Under the pieces are notes generated by a model. It worked only from the letters and a program-made list of their open reading frames with translations, was not told the origin of the DNA and searched no databases. This document shows, in pieces, positions 33,858-45,191 of a DNA stretch of 64,000 bases; the first letter of the stretch is position 1, and the number at the start of each line of letters is the position of its first letter. Both the position numbers and the translations under genes were made by a program. The DNA comes from Streptococcus anginosus (lineage in GTDB: Bacteria > Bacillota > Bacilli > Lactobacillales > Streptococcaceae), in contig NZ_LR134283.1 of assembly GCF_900636475.1 (NCBI RefSeq), forward strand, positions 1,426,001-1,490,000. The letters are read 5' to 3'.

Positions 33858-34412
33858 CTACTTTTTCTTAACTCCTAAGCTCTCCAAAACATCTGGATAG
33901 AGTTTATACTCTGCTTCATGAATACGAGCTTCAAAACTGTCAATGGTATCATCAGCCAGACGAGGCACACGAACTTGTTTAATCACTTTTCCCGTGTCAA
34001 CACCATTGTCAACCCAGTGAATGGTAACACCAGATTGGTCAACACCTGCTTCCCAAGCATCATCAATACCATGAGCCCCTGGAAATTCTGGCAGATAAGC
34101 TGGGTGAATATTGATGATACGACCTTCGTAAGCTGCTAGCAAAGTCGGACCAACAATCTTCATATAACCAGCTAGGCAAACCACATCAATATCATATTTT
34201 TCAAGCAAAGTAACAATAGCTTCTTCGTAAGCTACTTTATTATCAAACTCTTTGAGTTCAAAAGCATGAGCTGTCACACCAAGTTTTTCAGCACGCTCTA
34301 AAACGTAGGCATCTCGATGATCTGAAAAGACAAATTCAACCGGAAATTGCTCCGCAATGACTTGAAAATTGGACCCGTTACCACTCGCAAAAACGGCAAT
34401 TTTTTTGCTCAT
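33858..34412 (-). CDS. purN: Phosphoribosylglycinamide formyltransferase PurN
   Basis: PurN transfers a formyl group from 10-formyl-THF to GAR. The 184-residue protein begins KIAVFASGNGSNFQVIAEQF. It contains VCLAGYMKIVGPTLL and the active-site region IINIHPAYLPEFPGAHGI, with HWVDNGVDTG after it. The family length is usual. ATG 34412 overlaps the purM stop by one base. Confidence 0.97.
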   Translation of the reverse strand: MSKKIAVFASGNGSNFQVIAEQFPVEFVFSDHRDAYVLERAEKLGVTAHAFELKEFDNKVAYEEAIVTLLEKYDIDVVCLAGYMKIVGPTLLAAYEGRIINIHPAYLPEFPGAHGIDDAWEAGVDQSGVTIHWVDNGVDTGKVIKQVRVPRLADDTIDSFEARIHEAEYKLYPDVLESLGVKKK

Positions 34413-35431
34413 TATTTCATCACCACACTTGCATCAGCTTTTTTGACAATACGACCAAGTTCGTAAACTGGCTCATCAAGCAATTCTTTCACGCGCTCAA
34501 CCTTATCAGGACTAACTGCCAACATAAGACCAATACCCATGTTGAAGATTTCAAACATTTCTTCGTGTTTGATGCTGCCATATTTTTCAAGAGCTTTGAA
34601 AATTGGAAGAACCGGAACTTTATCCTCTTCGATTTCAGCAGCTAAATCATCCGCAAACATCCGTGGAACATTTTCAACGAAGCCGCCACCAGTGATGTGA
34701 GCAATACCGTTAACCAATTCTTCTTTGATAAGCGGAAGCACCGCTTTGACATAGATACGTGTTGGTTCAAGCAGCACTTCTTTCAATTTTTTGCCTTCAA
34801 GTTCTGGAAGTACTTCTTCACCTGTATAATCAGCAAAGACGCGACGCACAAGTGAGTAACCGTTTGAGTGAATCCCACTGGAAGCAAGCCCAAGAAGAAC
34901 ATCACCATCAGAAACTTTTGAGCCATCGATAATCTGTGACTTTTCAGCGACACCAACCGCAAAACCAGCTAAATCATAGTCGTCTTCACCATACATACCA
35001 GGCATCTCAGCCGTTTCGCCACCGATAAGAGCTGCACCAGATTGAACACAACCTTCCGCAACACCTGCAACGACTTGTTCAAGTTTTGCAGGTTCATTTT
35101 TACCCGTAGCAATGTAATCTAGGAAGTAAAGCGGCTCTGCCCCAGCTGCAATGATGTCATTGACACACATGGCAACACAGTCTTGGCCAATCGTATCGTG
35201 TTTGTCATATTTAATGGCAAGCATGAGTTTTGTTCCCACACCATCAGTTCCTGAAATCAAAACAGGTTCTTTCACGCCAGTTTTTGTAAGGTCGAACATA
35301 CCACCAAAGCCACCAAGAGCTCCCATAACACCTGCACGCTCAGTACGCGCAACGTGTTTTTTGATACGTGCAACAACTTCATAACCCGCTTCAACATCAA
35401 CACCAGATTGAGCATAAGCATTTTTTGTCAT
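34412..35431 (-). CDS. purM: AIR synthetase PurM
   Basis: PurM closes the imidazole ring, converting FGAM to AIR with ATP. The 339-residue protein has [34 protein letters not shown] and [14 protein letters not shown], all family signatures. The N-terminus [10 protein letters not shown] is noteworthy because the same first seven codons and ribosome site occur again 190 bp upstream, in a truncated copy at 35582-35623. Confidence 0.97.
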   Translation of the reverse strand: MTKNAYAQSGVDVEAGYEVVARIKKHVARTERAGVMGALGGFGGMFDLTKTGVKEPVLISGTDGVGTKLMLAIKYDKHDTIGQDCVAMCVNDIIAAGAEPLYFLDYIATGKNEPAKLEQVVAGVAEGCVQSGAALIGGETAEMPGMYGEDDYDLAGFAVGVAEKSQIIDGSKVSDGDVLLGLASSGIHSNGYSLVRRVFADYTGEEVLPELEGKKLKEVLLEPTRIYVKAVLPLIKEELVNGIAHITGGGFVENVPRMFADDLAAEIEEDKVPVLPIFKALEKYGSIKHEEMFEIFNMGIGLMLAVSPDKVERVKELLDEPVYELGRIVKKADASVVMK

Positions 35432-35484
35432 AATAATTTTCCTTCTCTTTTTTTGTCAAAAAACCATATTGGAGATTGCGACGT

Positions 35485-35518
35485 TTTTTTCAGTCAAACC
35501 ATTCTTTTGACTGAAAAA
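35485..35518 (-). repeat. Perfect hairpin in the purF-purM spacer
   Basis: TTTTTCAGTCAAA and TTTGACTGAAAAA form a 13-bp stem with a 7-8-nt loop. No T-run follows on either strand. It lies between the purM start-region copy and purM itself, and may protect or process the mRNA. Confidence 0.6.
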
Positions 35519-35581
35519 GCTAGTCAGGTCTTTAGCTTTGGTCCCATAGGACAAAGCGTCCATTGACGAATGCTTTAGCCT

Positions 35582-35623
35582 TTAGTCAGTGGTAAGACGT
35601 GGAGCATAAGCGTTTTTTGTCAT
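35582..35623 (-). pseudogene. Duplicated purM start region (13-codon truncated copy)
   Basis: The minus strand reads a good ribosome site (GGAG), then ATG and MTKNAYAPRLTTD, then TAA. The first seven residues equal those of PurM, and the upstream bases also match, so this is a partial duplication of the purM translation start. It may still be translated as a 13-residue leader peptide. Confidence 0.75.
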
Positions 35624-35667
35624 AATATTTTTCTCCTTTTGGGAAATAGCAGAGCTATTAAACTGTT

Positions 35668-37137
35668 CTATTTATTTTCATTAACTTCATGAATATAGAA
35701 GCTTGTTTTTTCTTCTAAGCTTTTGAGGTAAGGTTCTTCGTAATCGTAAAGTGGTGTTGGATACTTACCGTCAAAGTAAGCCACACACAAACCACCATTA
35801 GGCGCATCTGTATCAAGACCGATTGATTCAATCAAACCGTCAATTGACAAGTAAGTCAAGCTATCAGCACCGATAATCTCACAAACTTCATCTTTGCTAT
35901 GATTAGCTGAAATCAATTCACGACGATTTTGAATATCGATACCGTAGAAACATGGGTATTTCAATTCTGGACTACCGATTGCCACATGAACTTCTGTCGC
36001 ACCAGCTTCACGAAGCAAACGAACGATACGGCGTGATGTAGTTCCACGCACGATAGAATCATCAACCATGACCACGCGCTTCCCTTTAACAACACCAGAT
36101 ACGGCTGAGAGCTTCATGCGAACACCTTGCTCACGCAACTCTTGTGTCGGTTGAATGAAAGTACGTTGTGTGTACTGATTTTTCACCAAGCCCATTTCAT
36201 TTGGGAGACCTGATTCTTCAGCAAATCCCATCGCTGCTGAAAGTGATGAATTCGGTACACCAACGACAATATCAGCTTCATGTTGAAATTCCTGTGCCAA
36301 ACGTTTCCCCATATTTTTACGAGCCGTGTGAACATTGACACCATAAATATCACTGTCAGGTCGTGCAAAATAGATGTATTCCATTGAACAGATAGCAAGC
36401 TGAGTATCCGTCGTGTAGGTATCGTACCGAATGCCATTGTCATCAATAATAACCATTTCACCAGGTTTCACATCTCGAATCCACTTGGCACCAACCACTT
36501 CAAAGGCACACGTTTCACTTGATACTACCCAAGCACCATTTGCCATTTGCCCAATTGACAAGGGACGAAAACCATTTGGGTCAAGCGCAGCAATCAATTT
36601 ATCTTCTGTCATCAAAAGATAAGCAAAGCCACCTTTGACAGTGTTCAACGCTTCTTTGACTTTACCGATAAATTCAGGATTATGGCTACGGCGAATCAAA
36701 TGCATTAGAATTTCAGTATCAGATGAGGCATTAAAAATCGCCCCTTGGTCTTCCAATTCTTTTTTCAATGATACTGCATTTGTCAAATTACCATTGTGGC
36801 AAAGCCCAAATTGCTCGTCTGTAAAGTTGTAAAGGAATGGTTGAATATTATTAATAGACGCAGAGCCAGCAGTCGCATAGCGAACGTGACCAATAGCAGC
36901 AGTTCCTGTTAATTTTTCCAAATCAGCAGGATTTTTAAATACTTCTGAAAGAAGACCAGTATTACGGTGCTGAAGAAGTTTGCCCTTATCGTTTGTGACA
37001 ATACCAGCACCTTCTTGACCGCGGTGTTGAAGACTGTGAAGTCCAAAATAAGTCACTTGAGCTGCTTGAGGATGCCCCCAAATCCCAAAAACACCACATT
37101 CTTCATTTAGAGATTTAACTTCGTATGTCACTGACAT
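35668..37137 (-). CDS. purF: Amidophosphoribosyltransferase PurF
   Basis: PurF is the committed step of purine synthesis, making phosphoribosylamine from PRPP and glutamine. The 489-residue precursor has a 13-residue propeptide before Cys14 ([10 protein letters not shown]), the glutaminase nucleophile of the mature enzyme. The glutaminase half holds GHVRYATAG, and the phosphoribosyltransferase half has the PRPP loop [14 protein letters not shown]. Length is normal. It follows purL and precedes purM, with hairpins in both spacers. Confidence 0.97.
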   Translation of the reverse strand: MSVTYEVKSLNEECGVFGIWGHPQAAQVTYFGLHSLQHRGQEGAGIVTNDKGKLLQHRNTGLLSEVFKNPADLEKLTGTAAIGHVRYATAGSASINNIQPFLYNFTDEQFGLCHNGNLTNAVSLKKELEDQGAIFNASSDTEILMHLIRRSHNPEFIGKVKEALNTVKGGFAYLLMTEDKLIAALDPNGFRPLSIGQMANGAWVVSSETCAFEVVGAKWIRDVKPGEMVIIDDNGIRYDTYTTDTQLAICSMEYIYFARPDSDIYGVNVHTARKNMGKRLAQEFQHEADIVVGVPNSSLSAAMGFAEESGLPNEMGLVKNQYTQRTFIQPTQELREQGVRMKLSAVSGVVKGKRVVMVDDSIVRGTTSRRIVRLLREAGATEVHVAIGSPELKYPCFYGIDIQNRRELISANHSKDEVCEIIGADSLTYLSIDGLIESIGLDTDAPNGGLCVAYFDGKYPTPLYDYEEPYLKSLEEKTSFYIHEVNENK

Positions 37138-37175
37138 TTCCTCTTATTTTTCTGTCATTTTTATGCTCAATCATT

Positions 37176-37209
37176 ATCAAAAGAATCCGAAATCATAGTT
37201 TCTTTTGAT
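37176..37209 (-). repeat. Hairpin between purL and purF
   Basis: ATCAAAAGAA (37176-37185) pairs with TTCTTTTGAT (37200-37209), a 10-bp stem with a 14-nt loop and no T-run. Likely an mRNA stability or processing element within the operon. Confidence 0.5.
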
Positions 37210-37221
37210 ATTTGACGAGTA

Positions 37222-40200
37222 TTATTCCCCTGTAAAGTAACGCACAGCACTTGCAAAGAGATGTTGGTCTTTATTTCCTGGAATATTTTGGAAAAGACCG
37301 TCTTCATAACGTTCTGAATGTCCCATTTTACCAATGATTTGACCGTTCTTGCTGGTAATCCCTTCAATCGCATTAATAGAGCCGTTTGGATTGTATTTAG
37401 AATCCATGCTTGGTTTGCCATCAAAATCCACGTATTGGCTGAAGATTTGTCCGTTGTCACGGAGTTCTGCAAATTCTTCATCTGTTACGACAAATTTCCC
37501 TTCACCATGTGATACTGGGATTGCATGAATATCACCAACTTTGACACCGGCAAGCCAAGGTGAGTTCGTATTGGAAATACGTGTTTCAACCATTTTCGCC
37601 ACATGTTGGTTGGCATCATTATAGAAGAGTGTCGGACTTGTTTCGGTCGCTTCTTCAAAGTTACCGTATGGAAGTAGGCCTGATTTCACAAGCGCTTGGA
37701 ATCCATTACAGATACCGATAATCAGCCCGCCTTTTTCAATAAAGCTATCAATCGCTGCGCGGACTTTTTGGTTTAACAAGATGTTAACGATGAATTTAGC
37801 AGAACCGTCTGGTTCATCAGCGGCTGAGAAACCTCCTGCAAAGAAAATAATATTTGCTTTACAGATGTTGTCAACCATTGTGTCAACAGATGCTTCAATT
37901 GCTGCTTCATCAAGTGTCACAAATGGTACCAGATTCACTTTTGCTCCAGCTTGTTCAAAAGCTTTTGCTGAATCATATTCTGAATTTGTACCAGGGAATA
38001 CTGGGATGTAAACCAATGGTTCAGCAACTTTTTCACTTGCTTTAATCACTGCATCTGAAGCAATTGCCGGAACATCTTCAAGTTTTGTACTTTGTTCAAA
38101 TTCAGTTGGGTAAACGTCTTCGAGTTTGCCTTCAAAGGCTGAAAGAAGTTTATCTCCTGCAAGGTTGACACCGTTGACAGTAAGTGTAAAGTCAGATCTT
38201 GTTTCACCGATTTTCACAACATCAGCAATTTTTTCAGCAGATGTAAAAATAAAACCACCAAGTTGCGCTGTCAAGCTAGTCGCAAGCTCTACCAGCTCTA
38301 CTTTTGCACCGATATGGTTACCAAAAGCTGCAAGTGCCAAGCTTTCAATCACACCACCATATTTAACAGCTGAAGCTGATGTGACATGGTGTGCTTTTTG
38401 AATCGCTTCAAATTTAGCAAAATTAGCTTTAATCAAATCAAAATCAATCTCTTGTGAAATAGCTTGCCCTGGAATGTAGTAAATGTATTCACCAGCTGCT
38501 TTAAATTCTGGCGAAAGAATTTTACGACTATCTGCTGTTGTCACACCAAAGGCAACCAATGTTGGCGGTACTGTCAATTCTTCAAAAGTTCCTGACATGG
38601 AGTCTTTACCACCGATTGATGGCAAACCAAGTTGCAATTGCGCTTCGATTGAACCAAGAAGAGCTGAAACTGGTTGTCCAAAGCGTTCAGCTTGTTTGTC
38701 CATACGTTGGAAATACTCTTGATAAGAGAAACGTGCTTTAGACCAATTCGCACCTGTTGCCACCAAACGCGCTGTTGCTTCGATAACAGCATAAGCTGCA
38801 CCATGATATGGTGACCATTCAGCAATATAAGGGTTGAACCCTTGTGCCATAACTGATGCTGTTGTTGTTGCACCGTTTTGAACAGGAAGTTTTTGAACTG
38901 AACTTTCTGTTGGTGTGATTTGATAACGACCACCAATCGGATGGTTAACCGTTGAACGACCAACAGAGCTATCAAAGATGGTTTGTAAACCTTTTTGACT
39001 AGCATGGTTAAGGTCAGAAAGAACATTTACAGTATCAGATTCAAGTGTCGCAGCTGAAGTTGTACGTTGTTCTGGCATATCAACTTGACTGTCAACAACA
39101 TTCGCATCAACTACCACGCGCACACCGTTTGTATCAAGGAAACGACGTTCAATATCAACGATTGTTTGACCATTCCAAGTCATAACAAGGTTTGGTTTTT
39201 CAGTAACTGTGGCAACTACTACCGCGTCAATATTTTCTTTATGACATTCTGCCACGAAAGCATCAACATCTTTCGGACGAACCACAACAGCCATCCGTTC
39301 TTGTGATTCAGAAATGGCAATTTCAGTTCCGTTAAGCCCTTGGTATTTCAAAGGCACTTTGTTAAGGTCGATTTCAAGACCGTCAGCTAATTCACCAATT
39401 GCCACACAGACACCACCAGCACCAAAGTCGTTTGATTTTTTAATAAGACGCGTCACATTACCATTGCGGAAAAGACGTTGAATCTTCCGTTCTTCAATAG
39501 CATTCCCTTTTTGAACTTCTGCGCCAGCTGTTTCAACAGATTCAACGGTTTGGACCTTAGATGAACCAGTTGCACCACCAACACCGTCACGACCTGTTTT
39601 ACCGCCAAGAAGGATGACCACATCGCCTGCTTCTGGTTTTTCACGGACAACATTACTTTTAGGAGCTGCACCGACAACGGCACCAAGTTCCATACGTTTA
39701 GCGACGAATCCTGGGTGGAAATATTCTTTAACATAAGTTGTTGCAAGACCGATCTGATTACCATAAGAAGAATAACCATGCGCAGCTGTTTTAGAAATCA
39801 CTTGTTGTGGCAATTTACCAAGACGTGTTTCTGAAATTGGTATTGTAATATCACCAGCACCTGAAATACGCATCGCTTGATAAACATAAGAACGTCCTGA
39901 CAATGGGTCGCGAATGGCACCACCGATACACGTTGCGGCACCACCAAATGGTTCAATTTCCGTTGGGTGATTGTGTGTTTCATTCTTGAACATCAAAAGC
40001 CATGGTTCTTTAACACCGTTCACATCCACTTCAATTTCAACAGAACATGCGTTAATTTCGTCTGACACTTCCATATCGTCCAAACGACCATTCGCACGCT
40101 CATAACGACCAAAGATTGTCGCCATATCCATCAATGTTTGTGGCTTTTCAGAACGTCCAAGTTCAGCACGCATAGCAATATATTTATCATAAGTTGCTTG

Positions 40201-40947
40201 CAATTGTTTTTGGAATTTAGACGCTGAGAAATCAATATGCTTCAGCTCAGTTTCAAAAGTTGTGTGACGGCAATGGTCTGACCAGTAAGTATCCAACACT
40301 TTCAATTCTGTTTCCGTTGGCACGCGCCCGATGGTTTTGAAATAATCTTGGATGAAGACAAGGTCATCCACTTCCATTGCCAAACCTTGCTCAGTTTTAT
40401 AATCAGCAAATTCAGCTGCTGTATAAGTCTTGAAGAAATCAAGATTTGGAATCGTTTTGTCCGACTCTGAAAATGCTTGCGGTGCAATTCCTGTCGTAAT
40501 ATCTTTAAAACGAGAATCTACTGGATTAAGAAGATAATTCTTAACCGCATCAAGTTCAGCAGTATTAATATCTTTGTTAACAAGATAAAGTTGAGCCGTA
40601 TTAACCGTTACATCATTACTGCTGCCAAGAAGGAGTAATGCTTCTTGTGATGAAGCCGCACGCTGATCAAATTGACCTGGAAGTGATTCGATGGCAAAGA
40701 AAGTATAGTTAGCAAGTTCAGCAACCACATCACTTTCAGCCAAAATAGTATCAGTTACCTGTTCAGAGAAGATGTGCTTTTCAGCACGCTCAAAAAGCGA
40801 ATCTGCCAAGCCAAACACATCATACACTTGAATAATACGCAAATCGGTTAAACTCGTTAATTGAAGATTGTGTTTGAGTTCTTTAACAAGCGCCTGAGCC
40901 TTAATGTTAAAATTTGATTTTTTCTCAACGAAAATTCGTTTATTCAT
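37222..40947 (-). CDS. purL: Phosphoribosylformylglycinamidine synthase PurL (single-chain form)
   Basis: PurL converts FGAR and glutamine to FGAM. At 1241 residues it is the large single-chain type rather than the PurS/PurL/PurQ set of Bacillus. The N-terminal half has the linker and FGAM domains (YWSDHCRHTTFETEL, FKNETHNHPTEIEPFGGAAT, LGGKTGRDGVGGATGSS). The C-terminal ~270 residues are a class I glutaminase with the nucleophile Cys in IIGICNGFQALVKSG and His in PVSHGEGKF. It lies between purC and purF. Confidence 0.97.
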   Translation of the reverse strand: MNKRIFVEKKSNFNIKAQALVKELKHNLQLTSLTDLRIIQVYDVFGLADSLFERAEKHIFSEQVTDTILAESDVVAELANYTFFAIESLPGQFDQRAASSQEALLLLGSSNDVTVNTAQLYLVNKDINTAELDAVKNYLLNPVDSRFKDITTGIAPQAFSESDKTIPNLDFFKTYTAAEFADYKTEQGLAMEVDDLVFIQDYFKTIGRVPTETELKVLDTYWSDHCRHTTFETELKHIDFSASKFQKQLQATYDKYIAMRAELGRSEKPQTLMDMATIFGRYERANGRLDDMEVSDEINACSVEIEVDVNGVKEPWLLMFKNETHNHPTEIEPFGGAATCIGGAIRDPLSGRSYVYQAMRISGAGDITIPISETRLGKLPQQVISKTAAHGYSSYGNQIGLATTYVKEYFHPGFVAKRMELGAVVGAAPKSNVVREKPEAGDVVILLGGKTGRDGVGGATGSSKVQTVESVETAGAEVQKGNAIEERKIQRLFRNGNVTRLIKKSNDFGAGGVCVAIGELADGLEIDLNKVPLKYQGLNGTEIAISESQERMAVVVRPKDVDAFVAECHKENIDAVVVATVTEKPNLVMTWNGQTIVDIERRFLDTNGVRVVVDANVVDSQVDMPEQRTTSAATLESDTVNVLSDLNHASQKGLQTIFDSSVGRSTVNHPIGGRYQITPTESSVQKLPVQNGATTTASVMAQGFNPYIAEWSPYHGAAYAVIEATARLVATGANWSKARFSYQEYFQRMDKQAERFGQPVSALLGSIEAQLQLGLPSIGGKDSMSGTFEELTVPPTLVAFGVTTADSRKILSPEFKAAGEYIYYIPGQAISQEIDFDLIKANFAKFEAIQKAHHVTSASAVKYGGVIESLALAAFGNHIGAKVELVELATSLTAQLGGFIFTSAEKIADVVKIGETRSDFTLTVNGVNLAGDKLLSAFEGKLEDVYPTEFEQSTKLEDVPAIASDAVIKASEKVAEPLVYIPVFPGTNSEYDSAKAFEQAGAKVNLVPFVTLDEAAIEASVDTMVDNICKANIIFFAGGFSAADEPDGSAKFIVNILLNQKVRAAIDSFIEKGGLIIGICNGFQALVKSGLLPYGNFEEATETSPTLFYNDANQHVAKMVETRISNTNSPWLAGVKVGDIHAIPVSHGEGKFVVTDEEFAELRDNGQIFSQYVDFDGKPSMDSKYNPNGSINAIEGITSKNGQIIGKMGHSERYEDGLFQNIPGNKDQHLFASAVRYFTGE

Positions 40948-40998
40948 TTTTTACCCTTTTTAGAATTCTTCTTTCTACTTAATTAGAAATCACAGTTT

Positions 40999-41706
40999 TT
41001 AGTTAAGCCCTTTGAGTTTTTCAAGGACAACTTCGTAAACATCTGTCAAACTACCTAAATCACGACGAAAAACATCTTTATCCATGTGGTGACCTTCAGC
41101 ATCCCAAAGGCGGCAGTTATCTGGTGAAAATTCATCCGCAAGAATAATGTTGCCATCTTTGTCTTTACCAAATTCCAATTTGAAATCAATCAAATTCAGA
41201 CCAATTTGGCTGAACCAATCTTTCAAAAGGTCATTAATACGACGTGTTTCTGCTTTGATATAAGCAATATCTTCATCACTTGCAATACCAAGGAATTTTA
41301 CGTGTTCATCATTGATAAATGGGTCATCCAAATCATCATTTTTGTAGTAAAATTCAACGATTGGAGTATCTAATTTAATTCCTTCTTCAACACCAAAGCG
41401 TTTTGAGAATGAGCCTGCAGTGACATTACGCAAAACAACTTCAAGCGGAATGATATCCACTTTTTTGTTCAATTGTTCGGTTTCTGACAATTGTTTAACA
41501 AAGTGAGTTGCCACACCTGCTTCATTCAATTTCGTAAAAATGAAAGATGAGATTTGATTATTAAGAACGCCTTTACCTTTAATCGTCTCTTTACGAGCAC
41601 CATTAAGCATGGTCGCTTGGTCTTTGTAATGTGCAATAATAAGATTTTCATCATCTGTCAAAAATAAATCTTTAGCTTTTCCCGAATATAACAAATCACC
41701 TGTCAT
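40999..41706 (-). CDS. purC: SAICAR synthetase PurC
   Basis: PurC joins aspartate to CAIR. The 235-residue protein starts [18 protein letters not shown] and carries [12 protein letters not shown] and [25 protein letters not shown], both diagnostic. It is the first pur gene after acpP and has its own promoter region (a TTGAAA, 17 bp, TAGACT candidate near 41741-41769) with a PurBox-like element upstream. Confidence 0.97.
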   Translation of the reverse strand: MTGDLLYSGKAKDLFLTDDENLIIAHYKDQATMLNGARKETIKGKGVLNNQISSFIFTKLNEAGVATHFVKQLSETEQLNKKVDIIPLEVVLRNVTAGSFSKRFGVEEGIKLDTPIVEFYYKNDDLDDPFINDEHVKFLGIASDEDIAYIKAETRRINDLLKDWFSQIGLNLIDFKLEFGKDKDGNIILADEFSPDNCRLWDAEGHHMDKDVFRRDLGSLTDVYEVVLEKLKGLN

Positions 41707-41781
41707 TTTAATATTCGCCTTTCACATTTTTCTGACTTAAGTCTATCATATTCAAAAAGGATTTTCAAGAAAATACCGTAC

Positions 41782-41790
41782 AATATTCGC
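41782..41790 (-). promoter_or_regulatory. PurBox-like element upstream of purC
   Basis: GCGAATATT on the minus strand matches the CCGAACATT-type PurR box at 7 of 9 bases. It lies about 50 bp before the probable purC start site, where a PurR activator site would be expected. A second GCGAATATT at 41718-41710 overlaps the purC ribosome site and may be coincidental. Confidence 0.4.
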
Positions 41791-41797
41791 AAACACC

Positions 41798-41825
41798 AAA
41801 AAACAGCTGGGGTTTCAGCTGTTTT
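41798..41825 (-). terminator. Terminator after acpP
   Basis: AAAACAGCT and AGCTGTTTT form a 9-bp stem with an 8-nt loop and a T-run on the minus strand. It lies about 40 bp after the acyl carrier protein stop and separates the plsX-acpP run from purC. Confidence 0.85.
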
Positions 41826-41864
41826 CTCATATTTTACTTTATTTAGTCAATAAAATGTTCGTTT

Positions 41865-42110
41865 TTATGCTCTGTTCAAGTTTTTCTGCACGCAAGCAAC
41901 AACATCACTCACATTCTTCAACTCATCTATATCTTCGTCTGAAATTTCAATGCCAAATTCATCCTCCACAGTTAGAATAAATTCCATCAAATCAACAGAA
42001 TCTGCCTGCAGGTCATCTTTCAAACTAAGTGTTTGAGAAACTTGAAATTCCTTTCCACGACTTTCCTGAATAATCTCTACAATTTTTTCGTAAATTTCTT
42101 GTTCTGTCAT
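41865..42110 (-). CDS. acpP: Acyl carrier protein
   Basis: An acidic 81-residue carrier protein. Ser38 in [11 protein letters not shown] is the expected phosphopantetheine site. It overlaps the plsX stop by 4 bp, so it is coupled to phospholipid synthesis, where PlsX takes acyl groups from acyl-ACP. Streptococci usually carry another ACP in the fab cluster. This one is the plsX-linked copy. Confidence 0.93.
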   Translation of the reverse strand: MTEQEIYEKIVEIIQESRGKEFQVSQTLSLKDDLQADSVDLMEFILTVEDEFGIEISDEDIDELKNVSDVVACVQKNLNRA

Positions 42111-43105
42111 TTTGCCTCTCCCGAAAATTCATTTACTGCTTTTCCTACAACATCCGTTTCCAACATTGTACGAATTTGACGAATCGTGCTGTAAACCGCT
42201 TTTGCATCACTCGCTCCATGTGTTTTAACAACAGGTGCTTTCACTCCAAACAAAACAGCACCGCCTACATCAGAATAATTTAAACTACTCTTCAAAGACT
42301 TTAGACTATCTTTCAGTAACATTGCACCTAGTTTTGCTTTCCAGCCACCATCTAAAATAGATTTTTTAAGCTGGCTCATAATTCCCATGGCTGTTCCCTC
42401 CATGGCTTTCAACACAGCATTACCTGTAAATCCGTCCGCTACCACAACATCTGCTACATGATCCATTAAATCACGCGCTTCCACATTTCCAATAAAATTT
42501 AGCGAGGAGTCCGCTACTAACAAATCATACACTTCCTTACGAAGCGGATCACCCTTGCTCGCTTCTGTCCCATTGTTTAAAAGCCCTACGCGTGGTTGGT
42601 TGATTCCACGGACATTTTCAGCATAAAATGACCCTAAAATAGCATACTGATGCAAATGATGAGCTGTATTTTCCGCATTAGCCCCCAAATCCAACATATC
42701 AAAGCCTTTGCCATCTGTCGTTGGTAATGTGGACATCAATCCCGGACGATCAATATTCTTGATACGGCCAACAATGAAAAATCCCGCAGCCAGAAGCGCT
42801 CCCGTATTTCCGGCAGAAAGAACGGCATCAGCTTCTCCATCCTTTACTGCTTTTGCCGCTAGCACCATACTGGCATTTTTCTTCTTGCGAATTGCTTTAG
42901 TTGGCTCATCATCTGAATTGATTTTTTCATCTGTATGAACAATACGAACCCGCTCACTTGCCTTTAAATACTGCTTGATTTTTGCTTCATCTCCATAAAG
43001 GATGACTTCAATATCCGAAAAATCGTTCAGTGCTCGATTAACCCCCTCTACGACAGATTGTGGAGCATAATCGCCACCCATGGCATCAATTGCTATTTTT
43101 TTCAT
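42107..43105 (-). CDS. plsX: Phosphate acyltransferase PlsX
   Basis: PlsX makes acyl-phosphate from acyl-ACP, feeding PlsY in phosphatidic acid synthesis at the membrane surface. The 332-residue protein begins [19 protein letters not shown] and contains [15 protein letters not shown] and [16 protein letters not shown], the family hallmarks. It overlaps recO by 4 bp and acpP by 4 bp. Confidence 0.97.
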   Translation of the reverse strand: MKKIAIDAMGGDYAPQSVVEGVNRALNDFSDIEVILYGDEAKIKQYLKASERVRIVHTDEKINSDDEPTKAIRKKKNASMVLAAKAVKDGEADAVLSAGNTGALLAAGFFIVGRIKNIDRPGLMSTLPTTDGKGFDMLDLGANAENTAHHLHQYAILGSFYAENVRGINQPRVGLLNNGTEASKGDPLRKEVYDLLVADSSLNFIGNVEARDLMDHVADVVVADGFTGNAVLKAMEGTAMGIMSQLKKSILDGGWKAKLGAMLLKDSLKSLKSSLNYSDVGGAVLFGVKAPVVKTHGASDAKAVYSTIRQIRTMLETDVVGKAVNEFSGEAK

Positions 43106-43875
43106 TTCGACTCCTTGTTCTTTAAAATTTCTCCCCAGTCTCCCAGAGAATCAATAAATTTTTTGGGCTTTAGATGAATCCCAACATATTCTTCATAAAT
43201 TTGATCAATCACTTTTCGTAATTGTCGTTTTAACTCAGGATTCAAAGAAATGGTCTCCAATTCACTATATTGAACCGCTTGAAATTGGTCTAATAAATAA
43301 GGAATGTTGGGATCCAAATGACTCCGTCGCTCATCTTTGCCATAATGTTCCGGACATAAAACGCCATTATAAGTAAAGGAAAAATCAAACGGTAGCCCTA
43401 CTCGGTGGCAAAAGCAGCATTCATGGAAATTCAAAGAAACACCAAAACGTGACAAAATTTGAATTTCAAAAATATTGGTCAGCACCTCATAATCCAAGCC
43501 CTGCTCCATCAATTCCAACGTTTTTTGCAAAAAAGCAAAGAGAGCCGAATCTATTTCATTATCCTGAATACTAGCGTCCGCTAGAGCTACCACATAAGTC
43601 GCATAAGCCATTGCAAACAAATCATGATTGATATGCTGGAAAGTCGTAACCTCTTGATAATCATCGATATAACTCAAACCGTCATCATTTATTTTCATCA
43701 AAAAATCGGCCACTACCAATGGTTGGATAACTGGATTCAACTTAGAATTTCTAGCATGTTTCACGAAAAACATTCGCTTACCAGCCTGCTCTGTGAAAAT
43801 TTTGACCAGCTTATCATTTTCTCGGAAATTACGATTATAGAGAACCAAACCTTTACTTGTGATGGATTTCAGCAT
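43102..43875 (-). CDS. recO: DNA repair protein RecO
   Basis: RecO helps load RecA at gapped DNA with RecF and RecR. From the ATG at 43875 ([17 protein letters not shown]) it has 257 residues. An upstream TTG at 43896 is less likely, since streptococcal RecO usually starts at this methionine. The OB-fold N-terminus is followed by a zinc-type cysteine cluster ([16 protein letters not shown] with CPEHYG). It overlaps the end of the aminotransferase gene by 23 bp. Confidence 0.94.
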   Translation of the reverse strand: MLKSITSKGLVLYNRNFRENDKLVKIFTEQAGKRMFFVKHARNSKLNPVIQPLVVADFLMKINDDGLSYIDDYQEVTTFQHINHDLFAMAYATYVVALADASIQDNEIDSALFAFLQKTLELMEQGLDYEVLTNIFEIQILSRFGVSLNFHECCFCHRVGLPFDFSFTYNGVLCPEHYGKDERRSHLDPNIPYLLDQFQAVQYSELETISLNPELKRQLRKVIDQIYEEYVGIHLKPKKFIDSLGDWGEILKNKESK

Positions 43876-45040
43876 ACTCCTCCATATATTCCTCAAGCCG
43901 TTTCATAGCTTCTTTTATCGTATCCATGCTGGCCGCATAAGAAAGACGTACATAACCTTCCCCATACTGACCAAAAGCAGCACCAGGAATGAAAGCAACT
44001 GCTTTTTTTTGTGCAAAATCCTTCAAAAAAGCAAAAGAATCTTGATTATAGCTAGCTGGAATTTTGGCAAAAATATAAAATGCACCATCTGGTTTGATAA
44101 TCTTAAAACCCAGCTCCGTCATCTTTTCGATAATGTAATCGCGACGCTCAATATATTCCCTTTTCATTGGCTCTGCATCGTCTTTACCCGCTGTCAATGC
44201 CTCCACTCCTGCAAATTGAGCCATCGTGTTTGCGGCTGTCACCAAATATTGGTGACTTTTAATCAATTGAGCCGTAAAAGCAGCTGGGGCAAAGGTGAAA
44301 CCTAGACGCCAGCCTGTCATCGCATGCGATTTAGACAAACCATTAATCACAATCGTTTGCTCTGGTAAAAATTCTGCAATAGATACATGTGGTTGCTCGG
44401 TATAAGTCAGCTCAGAATACACTTCATCGCAAACAACAAAGACATCATACTTTTTCAATACATCGGCTAACGCAGTCATTTGTTCTCGTGAATAAGTCAC
44501 TCCTGTCGGATTAGCTGGATAATTTAAAATCACTGCTTTAAGCTGATTACCTTGCTCCAAGATAGCCTTTTCCAGCATTTCAGGCGTTAAAACAAAGTCA
44601 TTGTCTGTCGTATCAATCTCGACAATTTCTGCTCCCACAAGATTAACAATCGGCTCATATCCCGGATAAGCAGGTGCAGGCAACAGTACCTTATCTCCTT
44701 CTTCTAAGATAACTGTCAACGTAGCAGACAGAGCTTCTGTCGCTCCAATTGTCACTAAAATTTCTGTTTCAGGGTCATAAGAAAGATTGTATTTTTCTTT
44801 CACAAATTGACTAGCTGCCTGACGCAATGCTAACAACCCACTCATGCCTGTATAATGACTCTCGTTTGCATCAATTGCTACTTTCGCAGCTTCTTTTACA
44901 TGATCTGGAGTTGTAAAATCAGGCTCTCCCAATGTCAAACGAAGAACTCCAGGAATGCTCGAAATAGATTGATCAAATTGCCGAATCAAAGAAACTTCAA
45001 TTTTATCTAAATTTTTGTTAAAACGTTTCGCCAAATCCAT
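43853..45040 (-). CDS. PLP-dependent class I/II aminotransferase (AraT-like)
   Basis: A 395-residue fold-type I aminotransferase. The PLP Lys is in [30 protein letters not shown] and the C-terminal Arg region YVRLSYAAS are also present. In lactococci and streptococci the enzyme at this locus is annotated as an aromatic amino acid aminotransferase (AraT). The substrate is inferred from position. It lies between prs and recO on the same strand. Confidence 0.9.
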   Translation of the reverse strand: MDLAKRFNKNLDKIEVSLIRQFDQSISSIPGVLRLTLGEPDFTTPDHVKEAAKVAIDANESHYTGMSGLLALRQAASQFVKEKYNLSYDPETEILVTIGATEALSATLTVILEEGDKVLLPAPAYPGYEPIVNLVGAEIVEIDTTDNDFVLTPEMLEKAILEQGNQLKAVILNYPANPTGVTYSREQMTALADVLKKYDVFVVCDEVYSELTYTEQPHVSIAEFLPEQTIVINGLSKSHAMTGWRLGFTFAPAAFTAQLIKSHQYLVTAANTMAQFAGVEALTAGKDDAEPMKREYIERRDYIIEKMTELGFKIIKPDGAFYIFAKIPASYNQDSFAFLKDFAQKKAVAFIPGAAFGQYGEGYVRLSYAASMDTIKEAMKRLEEYMEEYAEIHHK

Positions 45041-45144
45041 ATCTTACCTCCAAAATCTGATAGAACTATTATACTATAAAACCTAAGTCATAGCAAAAAT
45101 ATCATAATATTGAGAAAATTCATCACTTATCATCTGATTGAAGC

Positions 45145-45175
45145 AAAAGAATCACTCCAGCTATCAGAGTGATTC
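45145..45175 (-). terminator. Terminator after prs
   Basis: GAATCACTC pairs with GAGTGATTC over a 9-nt loop, and TTTT follows on the minus strand. It lies 17 bp after the prs stop. Confidence 0.88.
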
Positions 45176-45191
45176 CATTCTAGATTTCTTA

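Noticed and set aside
37167-37481. 104-codon minus-strand frame at the purL end
   Set aside because: A shifted-frame shadow of the purL C-terminus.
41710-41718. Second PurBox-like GCGAATATT at purC
   Set aside because: It overlaps the purC ribosome site, where a regulator box of this kind is unlikely. Probably chance.
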